A stretch of 12,168 nucleotides of DNA. Source: Zoogloeaceae bacterium (GTDB taxonomy: Bacteria > Pseudomonadota > Gammaproteobacteria > Burkholderiales > Rhodocyclaceae). The stretch lies in assembly GCA_031273145.1 (NCBI GenBank), contig JAISSL010000100.1, forward strand, positions 1 through 12,168, given 5' to 3'. The notes under the pieces were generated by a model, which worked only from the letters and a program-made list of their open reading frames with translations, searched no databases and was not told where the DNA came from. Positions within the stretch are counted from its first letter, which is position 1; every line of letters starts with the position of its first letter. This document shows, in pieces, positions 6,269 to 12,168 of this stretch. Position numbers and translations under genes: made by a program.

Positions 6269-7054
6269 AACAAGAAACAATCTCAAACAGGAGGCAGTAA
6301 AATGACCGAGGTAATCATCAATACCCCTGAAGCGTTTTATCCACGCTTCATGTCGCTATGCGCCAAGTCGCAAAGAGGGATAAAGCTATGCGCCCCATAC
6401 GTGAAATCCAATGTCATGGCAGAATTGCTTAAGAATAAGCGCCCTGATGCGTCCATTGACCTTATCACAAAGGTAAATTGGAATGACTATCGTAGCGGAG
6501 TTTCAGATTTAGAATCACTGGAAAAGACTTTGGCGCATAATGGACGAGTTTTTAATTGGTCCAGCTTGCACGCAAAAATTTACATTTTCGATGACCGTCA
6601 ATGTATTATTACATCAGCGAATTTAACCTGGTCAGGGTTGAACAAAAATGCAGAGTGTGGTCTCTTGACTGATGATGCCGATATTGTAAATTCTGTTTTG
6701 AATTTTTATAATGGCATGATTACACATGAAGACATCGGCAAAATTACAAAGCAAGAAGTTAAAGACTTAGCCGATTTCCTCAAACAAATTCCACCCAAGC
6801 CGCCTAGTGATAATCTATCTGCGATTTCCAATAGCTTATCTGGATGGAAACGCGATGTCTTTTTGTCACTTGCTCAGTTCGGTGAATCATTTACTACAGC
6901 CGAAGTAAAAGCGATGGCAGAACAACTGCGTTCCAAGCATCCTCGCAACAATAATCGAGAGGCTAAAATCCGGCAAACATTGCAGTATCTTCGTGACTTA
7001 GGTCTCATTGAATTCACGTCGCCTGGTATATACAAAAAACTTTGGCATAATTAG
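6032..7054 (+). CDS. Helix-turn-helix / Dam N-terminal stub fused in frame to PLD-family restriction endonuclease
   Basis: 340 residues from ATG 6032, chosen for the AAGGAG site eight bases upstream; a TTG at 5972 in the same frame is the promoter -35 box. Residues 1-52 form a helix-turn-helix (TAREAAQKWNVTQRRVATLC...GNMWLIPKSAQKPEDGR) of the type found ahead of Dam methylases. Residues 65-78, KPFLKWAGGKSQIL, are the start of a Dam-family (D12 class) adenine methylase, cut off right after its first motif. A short spacer (79-90) follows, then a complete 250-residue nuclease beginning at Met91. Its HKD motif is H180-x-K182, D187 and TSAN (194-197), with E208 after it. The C-terminal 70 residues (FTTAEVKAMAEQLRSKHP...AKIRQTLQYLRDLGLIEF) match the DpnI/Dam-replacing winged helix. 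One HKD motif implies a dimeric active site, as in BfiI-like enzymes. No methylase remains nearby. Confidence 0.72.
   Translation: MDVMTAREAAQKWNVTQRRVATLCSENRIDGAELIGNMWLIPKSAQKPEDGRVTRFDPPTDMAVKPFLKWAGGKSQILGNKKQSQTGGSKMTEVIINTPEAFYPRFMSLCAKSQRGIKLCAPYVKSNVMAELLKNKRPDASIDLITKVNWNDYRSGVSDLESLEKTLAHNGRVFNWSSLHAKIYIFDDRQCIITSANLTWSGLNKNAECGLLTDDADIVNSVLNFYNGMITHEDIGKITKQEVKDLADFLKQIPPKPPSDNLSAISNSLSGWKRDVFLSLAQFGESFTTAEVKAMAEQLRSKHPRNNNREAKIRQTLQYLRDLGLIEFTSPGIYKKLWHN
6289..6304 (+). promoter_or_regulatory. Perfect ribosome site AGGAGG and internal ATG of the nuclease
   Basis: AGGAGG (6289-6294) lies seven bases before ATG 6302 (Met91 of the fusion). This marks the original start of the stand-alone 250-residue nuclease (6302-7054). 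Translation may start both at 6032 and here, giving an HTH-bearing and an HTH-free form. Confidence 0.7.
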
Positions 7055-7085
7055 AGAATTTTTCGCTTAGCCATGCACTTTTTTG

Positions 7086-7133
7086 CCCTCTCCCGGCGCT
7101 TCGCGCCACCCTCTCCCACAAGTGGGGAGAGGG
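7086..7133. repeat. Palindromic intergenic repeat (CCCTCTCCC ... GGGAGAGGG family)
   Basis: CCCTCTCCC occurs twice (7086-7094 and 7109-7117), separated by a perfect GGCGC-TTC-GCGCC hairpin (7095-7107), and the second copy pairs with GGGAGAGGG (7125-7133). This composition is typical of short dispersed palindromic repeats seen between genes in many bacterial genomes. It lies 31 bases past the nuclease stop and may attenuate or protect that transcript. No T-run follows on the plus strand. Confidence 0.6.
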
Positions 7134-7208
7134 TAATTGTGTTATGGCACGATGAGCAAAACATGCAGTACTTCATTTCCACAATCACTTTTTTGAAAGG
7201 AAAACATC

Positions 7209-7529
7209 ATGGGAATAAGACTTCACCCTTGTACCAAATACGAAATGGAATTTGGCGACGGCAGCTTCAACAATCGTTATTACGACCTTCTGGAAGACAT
7301 GGAGAGAGAAGGTATATGCGTATGCCCGCCTGCCGACGATGTACATAGCGACGTTGAGGTCTATGCCGAGGAATTCCAGAAGTACATCCAGTTAAAGAAG
7401 AAAGCACTTGCCGATGGTCAAACTAAAATCGGCGAAGACATTGACCTTGCTGAAGCTATCGAAGACTTGCAGTACATCTTCGAGGGCGCAGACAAGCGGG
7501 ATGGCTTTGTCCACATGGCCATTTACTAG
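7209..7529 (+). CDS. Small, strongly acidic hypothetical protein
   Basis: 106 residues with a good start: AAAGGA lies about eight bases before ATG 7209. By hand count it has 24 Asp/Glu against 11 Lys/Arg, a net charge near -13. No signal peptide or membrane segment is seen. The middle (EFQKYIQLKKKALADGQ, then GEDIDLAEAIEDLQYIFEG) looks alpha-helical. Two cysteines sit close together (CVCPP, about residues 37-41). I do not recognise the family. It follows the nuclease gene on the same strand, separated by a repeat element of its own, and ends just before a strong hairpin. Small acidic proteins include DNA mimics and nuclease inhibitors, but this role is only a guess from charge and position. 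Confidence 0.65.
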   Translation: MGIRLHPCTKYEMEFGDGSFNNRYYDLLEDMEREGICVCPPADDVHSDVEVYAEEFQKYIQLKKKALADGQTKIGEDIDLAEAIEDLQYIFEGADKRDGFVHMAIY

Positions 7530-7544
7530 GCGTACCTGCTCTAC

Positions 7545-7562
7545 CCCACCCATCCGGGTGGG
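7545..7562 (+). terminator. Strong hairpin CCCACCC-ATCC-GGGTGGG after the acidic gene
   Basis: A perfect 7-base GC-rich stem with a 4-base loop, 16 bases after the stop at 7529. It probably ends or stabilises the island transcript. A T-run is lacking (AAAGGGC follows), so intrinsic termination would be inefficient. Confidence 0.4.
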
Positions 7563-7587
7563 AAAGGGCTTTGTTCATCAAGTGCAA

Positions 7588-7674
7588 GCACAACAGACCT
7601 TGATGGAACGCTGCCGCCTGCCCGAAGACGCCTTTTATGCCGACGCCTTTACTTTTGCAGCACCAACCCCATGA
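7588..7674 (+). pseudogene. 3'-terminal fragment of a reductase gene homologous to 4916-5932
   Basis: Codons for the last 28 residues plus TGA, without the rest of the gene or a start. The differences from the intact gene are mostly at silent positions, so this piece came from a functional homologue or from the displaced original 3' end, not from a recent copying event. Weak similarity may continue a few bases beyond both stops. Confidence 0.8.
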
Positions 7675-7680
7675 ACAGAC
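7588..7680 (+). repeat. Right copy of 93-base direct repeat
   Basis: Gap-free partner of 5846-5938. The identical core includes a 23-base run ending in the TTTGCAGC region. It encodes RCRLPEDAFYADAFTFAA and then a stop at 7672-7674, matching the end of the reductase at 24 of 28 residues. Confidence 0.9.
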
Positions 7681-7700
7681 AATGCGCGGTTGTCAGATTG

Positions 7701-8861
7701 TCAAGCGTCCTGTTCCACGCCGGGTTTTTCATCCTGCTGGATGCTCTCGTCAGGCTCAATGCTATTTCTGCGACGAGGGGGAATGCGAAACAAGGCGCTA
7801 TATTCGCTATCAGGAAGGGCATTCAATGAACCCGGTTCCCAACGATAGAGCGTCATCAATCGTTCGGTTCCAACGCCCTTGAAAACGCGATCTTCCTGGT
7901 GGACACGAATCGCAAAAGTCAGCCCAGCATCTGTCGTCGCCGTCCACTGTTGCGTTTCATCGTTTTCTTCACTTATCCTGAAAACAATCTGTTCCTGTTC
8001 TCCGAACAAATAGGGTATGCCGCACGCAATCGGAACGCTCAAAAGCGCGGTCATATAGCTTAAAATCAGGGCTAGAATGACCATAATCCATTTTCGTTTG
8101 ATGTTTTGCATATACCAGCAAGCCATTGCGACCGTACCCAGGAAAAATACCCAATAAAGCGCCGCTTCAAACAGGCTATCCAACAAATGAATAGACTTCG
8201 GTATAAACGCCAGCAGCAGAAGCAAAATCGTCACGCCGATTGTGGCACATAAAACATGCACTACTTCTTTACTCATGCGAGCCAGTCCCACCAGTGCCGG
8301 GATTTTTTCTATTTCTTCATCGCTCAGAACTTCAACGGAACCCACAAAGCGTTTAAGCGCCTCTTCCAGCGACAAATCATGTCCAACCCCCACAAAAACC
8401 GGGTCAATAAGAAGAGTCTTGAGAGACAAAACATACTGTCTGCCGAAGCGGTGTATAAAGACGAGTTTCCGCGACTGCCCCAATTTCCCAAACAACATAG
8501 GCGAGATTGCCACACGTATCTGCGAAAATTCATTCCACGCACAGTGGCGCGGCATCTTATTGGACAAAAAGCCGGTACAGGTTATGCCATCACGATTGAG
8601 CGTAATGCTTAACCGTGAAATAAAAAGCAGAGCTGCCCCGACTATTATAGTCACGGGCCACATCAAGGCATAAGTTGTATATGGTAACGCAAATCCCATG
8701 TCAGACAAAAGGACATGCGGCATCAAAAGCGCAAGGACGAGCAAGAACCAGCAAAAGATTATCTTTCGGATCTCGGTTCTCGTGTAGACAAAGCGATATT
8801 CTGGCTGTTCTTGCGGAAAGCCATTTGTGCCAATTGCCTGCGTTGCCTGCAAATTTTCCAT
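7701..8861 (-). CDS. Multi-pass membrane protein of unknown function
   Basis: 386 residues from ATG 8861, which has GAGGA just upstream (8866-8870); an in-frame TTG at 8903 is less likely. Five membrane segments are visible, near residues 33-50, 63-82, 200-220, 230-250 and 257-281. The soluble stretch between the second and third (about 83-195) starts SRLSITLNRDGITCTGFLSN, which resembles the beta-strand edge of bacterial PH-like domains. The C-terminal 100 residues after the last segment are soluble and end in a charged tail. I do not recognise the family. The gene is AT-richer than the core genes and ends 27 bases beyond the fragment of the reductase gene, converging on it, so it may also be accessory DNA. 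It has its own promoter candidate and seems monocistronic. Confidence 0.75.
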   Translation of the reverse strand: MENLQATQAIGTNGFPQEQPEYRFVYTRTEIRKIIFCWFLLVLALLMPHVLLSDMGFALPYTTYALMWPVTIIVGAALLFISRLSITLNRDGITCTGFLSNKMPRHCAWNEFSQIRVAISPMLFGKLGQSRKLVFIHRFGRQYVLSLKTLLIDPVFVGVGHDLSLEEALKRFVGSVEVLSDEEIEKIPALVGLARMSKEVVHVLCATIGVTILLLLLAFIPKSIHLLDSLFEAALYWVFFLGTVAMACWYMQNIKRKWIMVILALILSYMTALLSVPIACGIPYLFGEQEQIVFRISEENDETQQWTATTDAGLTFAIRVHQEDRVFKGVGTERLMTLYRWEPGSLNALPDSEYSALFRIPPRRRNSIEPDESIQQDEKPGVEQDA

Positions 8862-8920
8862 GATGTCCTCGCTTATGTCCAAAAACAATTTACCATCTGG
8901 CAAACTAAAAACCGCTCGTC

Positions 8921-8926
8921 ATTATA
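8921..8926 (-). promoter_or_regulatory. Consensus -10 box TATAAT of the membrane-protein gene
   Basis: Read on the minus strand, an exact TATAAT lies about 60 bases before ATG 8861, in the 93 bases between that start and the end of the methyltransferase gene. No good -35 box is found at 16-18 bases, so the promoter would need an activator or be weak. Confidence 0.45.
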
Positions 8927-8954
8927 ACTTGTTTCATCATGGCGGGTACTGCGC

Positions 8955-10217
8955 TCACCCTTCCCGTTTTACCAGCGCCGCATAAAACCCGTCCGTGCCG
9001 TGCGTATGCGGAAAAAGGCGTTGTTCTTCGTTCAATGTCCAGCCGGGATGCGTCGCAAAAAATGCCTGAACCACGCCTTCATTTTCTTCCGGCAGCAAGC
9101 TACACGTCGCATAAAGCAGATGGCCGCCGGGACGGACCAGCCTTGCCGCCGCCGTCAGAATGGCGGATTGTCGCGCCGTCAGTTCGGCGACTGAATCCGG
9201 CGTTTGTCGCCATTTGAGGTCCGGGTTGCGGCGCAACGTCCCCAAGCCGGAACAGGGCGCATCTACCAGCACCCGATCCATCTTTCCAGCCAGACGTTTT
9301 AATTTCGAGTCGCGTTCCGAATCCAGGCAAATCGGGCGCACGTTGGATAAGCCGGAACGCGCCAGCCTGGGTTTTAGTTTTTCCAGCCGCCGACTGGAAA
9401 TATCGAAAGCGTACAGCCTGCCGGTATTTTTCATCAACATGCCCAGCAGCAGGGTTTTTCCGCCCGCGCCCGCGCAAAAATCGGCCACGACTTCCCCGCG
9501 TTTGGGCGAGAGCAACAAGCCGAGCAACTGGCTACCCTCATCCTGCACCTCAATTTTTCCCGCCAGAAACAGCGGATGCCGGGTCAATGCGGGCTTTTCC
9601 CGCAGCCGTACCGCAAAAGGCGAATGCTGCCCGATTTCCACGCTCAACCCTTCCCCTTTCAGCGCCTCCACCACCGATTCCCGACTGCCTTGCAAAAGAT
9701 TGACGCGCAAATCAAGCGGCGCGCTTATGTTCAAGGCGCGCGCCAGCGCGTTCGTTTCTTCGCCGAACACCTCAAGCAGACGGGTATAAAGCCAGTCGGG
9801 CAGGTCTAGCCGTTCGGCGGGGGATAAGGTCTCGTCGGAAAACCCTTTCACGGCGGAAAGCCAGGTTGCTTCTTCCGCCTTCAGCAAATGTTCCAGTTCC
9901 CGCAGGTTGCGCCCCTGCCCAATCAGAGCCGCCAGAAGAAGGCGGCGCGGGGTGACGTTCCCGCCTTCAAGCAGGGCGCGGGCAGAAAGGGTACGGAGCT
10001 TTCGCAGGACATAAAAACAGGTCTCGGCCACAAACCCGCGTTCCTGCTGCCCTATCCCGCGATGTTCCCGAAAATAGCGGGAAAGCTCGCCATCGGCGGG
10101 AAAGGCAAAGGGCAAAAGCAGGGCAAGCGCCGCCTCGGCATGGGCAAACAGCCCCGGATGGATGCGGGTCAATTGACCGGATAATTTCGTTTTCGTTGCT
10201 GCGCGCGTCTTATTCAT
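8955..10217 (-). CDS. RsmB/NOP-family rRNA cytosine-C5 methyltransferase
   Basis: 420 residues. The N-terminal 140 are helical and NusB-like; the C-terminal part is a class I SAM methylase. Visible motifs are DFCAGAGGKT (SAM binding, 246-255), FDISSRRLEKL, VDAPCSGLGTLRRNPDLKW (Cys322) and YATCSLLPEENEGVV (Cys372, the position of the nucleophilic cysteine). The two-cysteine arrangement is diagnostic of m5C RNA methyltransferases; E. coli RsmB modifies C967 of 16S rRNA. This protein belongs to the branch found beside purN and DUF3108 genes in betaproteobacteria and may be a paralogue of true RsmB, so no symbol is given. The start ATG overlaps the stop of the preceding gene as ATGA. It is the last gene of the operon; no clear terminator is seen. 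Confidence 0.88.
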   Translation of the reverse strand: MNKTRAATKTKLSGQLTRIHPGLFAHAEAALALLLPFAFPADGELSRYFREHRGIGQQERGFVAETCFYVLRKLRTLSARALLEGGNVTPRRLLLAALIGQGRNLRELEHLLKAEEATWLSAVKGFSDETLSPAERLDLPDWLYTRLLEVFGEETNALARALNISAPLDLRVNLLQGSRESVVEALKGEGLSVEIGQHSPFAVRLREKPALTRHPLFLAGKIEVQDEGSQLLGLLLSPKRGEVVADFCAGAGGKTLLLGMLMKNTGRLYAFDISSRRLEKLKPRLARSGLSNVRPICLDSERDSKLKRLAGKMDRVLVDAPCSGLGTLRRNPDLKWRQTPDSVAELTARQSAILTAAARLVRPGGHLLYATCSLLPEENEGVVQAFFATHPGWTLNEEQRLFPHTHGTDGFYAALVKREG

Positions 10218-11497
10218 GGCTGTTCTTCCTCTTCCGGTTCTGTTTCTTCCGGTTCCGCTTCCTCTGGGTCGTAATAAAGTTTGTAGCGTTCCATCCGCTG
10301 CTCATACACATCGTCGCGGTCACGATAGCGAATCTGTACCGGCAGCCAGTAGAGTTCCTTCGCCAGCCAGAGGTCTATTTCCATCCGCCCGGAAACCCGA
10401 AAATGGCGGGTCGTCCAAAGACGATCCGCCATTCCGAGGAATTCTTCCCCCACCACCACGATGTGAACCGGCTCGTAGCGCGTGCCGGTCGTAAGCCAGA
10501 GCGTCTTTGTCCATGCCTGCCAGTCCGTTTTCGCTTCCTCTTCCGTGCCTTCCTCTCTCTGAGCGGCTTCCTCTTTTTCGGTCGTTTCCGTCTCTTCTTC
10601 CGCTTCTTCTTCCTCTTCCGCGCGGCGGATTTCATCCTCCACCACCCAGAACGGCAATTGTCCGTACAGGCTCAACAAATCCTGCGTCTCGTACCGCATG
10701 GGTAAGACCGTCGCCTTACGTACCTTTCTGCTTTCCATGCTCAGGGTACGATCGCTCCAATCCAGATAATTCGTTTCAGTGACGCGACCATTGCGCCGAA
10801 TCTGGTAGCGCAACGGGTAAAACTTTTCCATCATGATGCCCGAACTTTCCATTTCCACCTTAGCATCGCGTATCAACGCAACCAGTCCGCTCGTTTGCAT
10901 CGTCATGGAAAAACGATAGGTTCTCTGCCACAATGCCCAGGAAAAACGCGCCGCGCCGATTTCAATCACCTCCCCGCGATACATCCGGTACTCTATCTCG
11001 CCCTCCGGGGGAAATGCCCGATTATCCGCCATGTACCGGGGCGCAAGCCAGCGCTCAACCATCCTGCTTTCCAGTTCCTCCCGAACGTCCGCGTAACGCG
11101 ACGGAATATCCGGCCAGGGCATGTCGTCCTCCTCGCCTTCCTGCAACTGCATATCCTGCCCCTCTTCGGACAACAGCGCGTCTGCCGACGAATCCGGGAT
11201 CGGGAAGGGATTGGGCGCAGGGGTTTCAGGCGGCTGCATCTCCTGTTTGGGCTGCGGCGGTTTTTCCTTCGGCTTTTTCGGCTTTGCCGCCGGCGCTTCT
11301 GCCGACTTTTGCGAATTGGCGGCAATCCGCGCGTGAATCATCCTTATTTCCGGTTCCGGCTTTGACCAGTCCGGTATGAAGTCCCACCCGCCAAACACCA
11401 GAAAATGCAGGAACAACGAGAGCAACAAGGCGGGCAGGAGCGGAAAGCGACGCAAACAGCGGCGCAATATTTCCGAAAGGTTCCCCAAACGGCTCAT
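10214..11497 (-). CDS. DUF3108-family envelope protein with N-terminal anchor and acidic insert
   Basis: 427 residues. A basic start and one hydrophobic helix (about 19-37) form an inner-membrane anchor, TonB-like in layout. A Pro/Lys/Glu-rich spacer follows (about 46-100: KPKKPKEKPPQPKQ), then acidic linkers (110-126). The DUF3108 domain covers roughly 165-410: Y-R-G-E-V-I-E-I near 173, QDLLSLYGQLPF at 272, TGTRYEPVHIVVVGEE near 337 and IDLWLAKELYWLPVQIRYR near 374. A very acidic insert, about 291-324, interrupts the domain, and the tail (410-427) is again nearly all Glu/Pro. Function of the family is unknown; a periplasmic role is likely. Both ends overlap neighbouring genes as ATGA, so it is translationally coupled to purN and the methyltransferase gene. 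Confidence 0.82.
   Translation of the reverse strand: MSRLGNLSEILRRCLRRFPLLPALLLSLFLHFLVFGGWDFIPDWSKPEPEIRMIHARIAANSQKSAEAPAAKPKKPKEKPPQPKQEMQPPETPAPNPFPIPDSSADALLSEEGQDMQLQEGEEDDMPWPDIPSRYADVREELESRMVERWLAPRYMADNRAFPPEGEIEYRMYRGEVIEIGAARFSWALWQRTYRFSMTMQTSGLVALIRDAKVEMESSGIMMEKFYPLRYQIRRNGRVTETNYLDWSDRTLSMESRKVRKATVLPMRYETQDLLSLYGQLPFWVVEDEIRRAEEEEEAEEETETTEKEEAAQREEGTEEEAKTDWQAWTKTLWLTTGTRYEPVHIVVVGEEFLGMADRLWTTRHFRVSGRMEIDLWLAKELYWLPVQIRYRDRDDVYEQRMERYKLYYDPEEAEPEETEPEEEEQP
10222..10270 (-). repeat. Short tandem repeat encoding the Glu-Pro tail
   Basis: CTTCCGGTTC recurs at a 16-base step (10231-10240 and 10247-10256) in a pyrimidine-rich plus strand. It encodes the PEE/EPEET tail of the DUF3108 protein and is a likely site of slippage. 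Confidence 0.45.
10522..10623 (-). repeat. Pyrimidine-rich low-complexity tract encoding an acidic insert
   Basis: The plus strand is almost entirely TTC/TCT/CCT-like triplets, giving Glu-rich codons 291-324 of the DUF3108 protein on the minus strand. It is an imperfect trinucleotide tract that interrupts a folded domain without breaking the frame. Confidence 0.7.
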
Positions 11498-12153
11498 GGC
11501 TTTTCGCGCAGCAAGGCGGGCGCAATCAGCGCGGCTTCAATCTGTTCGCCCGCCACGCGCACCCGCCCTTCTACCAATGTCAAGCGGCCTTCAACAAACC
11601 AGCGCACCGCCAGCGGATAGATGCGATGTTCCTCTGCCAGCACCCGCGCAGCAAGACGTGCTTCGTCATCATCATCCAGTATCGGCACGGCGGCCTGCAC
11701 AATAATCGGGCCATGATCCAGCGAGGGCGTGACGAAATGCACAGTGCAGCCATGCAGGCGCACGCCTTCCAGCAAGGCGCGGCGGTGGGTATCCAGACCG
11801 GGAAACACGGGTAAGAGCGAAGGATGAATGTTCAGAAGCCTTCCGTCATAATGGCGAACGAAACCTTCGGTCAGAATCCGCATGAAGCCAGCCAGCACGA
11901 CCAAATCCGGGGCGTAGGCATCTATGGCAGAGGCAAGCGCCTGCTCGAAGGCTTCCCTGCCAGAGTAAGCGCGATGCTCGACCACGCCGGTTGGAATACC
12001 CGCCTGCGCGGCAATCCGCAAGCCTTCCGCGTCCGCCCGGTTGGAAAATACCGCGACAATTGCGGCATCATTCAACTCCCCTTGCCGGGAAGCCTCAAGC
12101 AGACGCGCCATGTTGCTGCCCCGCCCGGAAATCAGAATCACGATCCGTTTCAT
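11494..12153 (-). CDS. purN: Phosphoribosylglycinamide formyltransferase PurN
   Basis: 219 residues, full length. It transfers a formyl group from 10-formyl-tetrahydrofolate to GAR in the third step of purine synthesis, in the cytosol. Motifs: the phosphate-binding loop ISGRGSNM (8-15), the folate/catalytic segment LNIHPSLLP with N108 and H110, and D146 in SLDHGPI, equivalent to N106, H108 and D144 of E. coli PurN. The start ATG 12153 has AAGGA eight bases upstream. It is the first gene of this operon inside the window; purM often precedes it but would lie outside. The stop overlaps the start of the DUF3108 gene as ATGA. Confidence 0.95.
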   Translation of the reverse strand: MKRIVILISGRGSNMARLLEASRQGELNDAAIVAVFSNRADAEGLRIAAQAGIPTGVVEHRAYSGREAFEQALASAIDAYAPDLVVLAGFMRILTEGFVRHYDGRLLNIHPSLLPVFPGLDTHRRALLEGVRLHGCTVHFVTPSLDHGPIIVQAAVPILDDDDEARLAARVLAEEHRIYPLAVRWFVEGRLTLVEGRVRVAGEQIEAALIAPALLREKP

Positions 12154-12168
12154 TTCAACATTCCTTCA

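Larger units (their letters stand above)
5939..7587 (+). mobile_element. AT-rich island carrying a broken restriction-modification locus, flanked by the 93-base repeats
   Basis: About 1.65 kb between the two repeat copies. Base composition drops sharply (for example 18 of 60 GC at 6661-6720, against 36 of 60 at 5401-5460 in the reductase). It contains a promoter with an internal palindrome, a helix-turn-helix/Dam-stub fused to a PLD-fold nuclease, a small repeat element, an acidic small gene and a hairpin. No integrase or transposase is present, so how it entered is unknown. Restriction-modification units are known to insert with long target duplications, which fits the layout; homologous import from a relative is the alternative. 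Confidence 0.65.

Noticed and set aside
7055..7208. Intrinsic terminator of the nuclease gene
   Set aside because: The hairpin element lacks a following T-run and looks like a dispersed repeat.
7408..7674. Open frame ending in the reductase fragment, as a real gene
   Set aside because: Its first part is out of frame within the acidic gene; only the last 28 codons have meaning, as a duplicated gene end.

Overview
The window looks like a piece of a proteobacterial, most likely betaproteobacterial, chromosome. The support is the tight operon purN - DUF3108 protein - RsmB/NOP methyltransferase, a one-domain RlmL-type 23S rRNA methyltransferase, a HemJ-type haem enzyme, and a PilY1-type pilus adhesin. 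This assignment comes from gene content and order, not from a search. Core genes are about 55-60% GC; the stretch from about 5940 to 8930 is visibly AT-richer (sample 60-base lines fall to 30-48% GC).

Left to right: (1) 1-2642, minus strand, the first 880 residues of a PilY1/PilC-like type IV pilus adhesin whose 3' end lies outside the window. (2) 2643-3096, a 454-base intergenic stretch with palindromes and no convincing gene. (3) 3097-4697, minus strand, a coupled pair hemJ -> rlmL whose stop and start codons share one base (TGATG). (4) 4698-4915, a divergent control region with two palindromes. (5) 4916-5932, plus strand, a ferredoxin-FAD-NAD(P) reductase of the AscD (CDP-6-deoxyglucoseen reductase) family. 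(6) 5939-7587, a small AT-rich island. (7) 7701-8861, minus strand, an unrecognised membrane protein. (8) 8955-12153, minus strand, the operon purN -> DUF3108 -> RsmB/NOP methyltransferase, with both junctions overlapping as ATGA.

The most interesting part is the island. It is bracketed by two 93-base direct copies of the reductase gene's 3' end (5846-5938 and 7588-7680, 78/93 identical by hand alignment, same frame and stop). It holds a wreck of a restriction-modification locus. An N-terminal helix-turn-helix and the first few residues of a Dam-type adenine methylase are joined in frame to a complete single-HKD phospholipase-D-fold nuclease with a DpnI/Dam-replacing-type winged helix at its C-terminus. 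The nuclease keeps its own AGGAGG ribosome site and ATG. Upstream is a good promoter with a perfect 14-base palindrome in the -35/-10 spacer, a natural place for autoregulation by the helix-turn-helix. A small, very acidic protein follows, which could be an immunity or accessory factor or unrelated.

No tRNA, rRNA, CRISPR array, integrase or transposase gene was seen.
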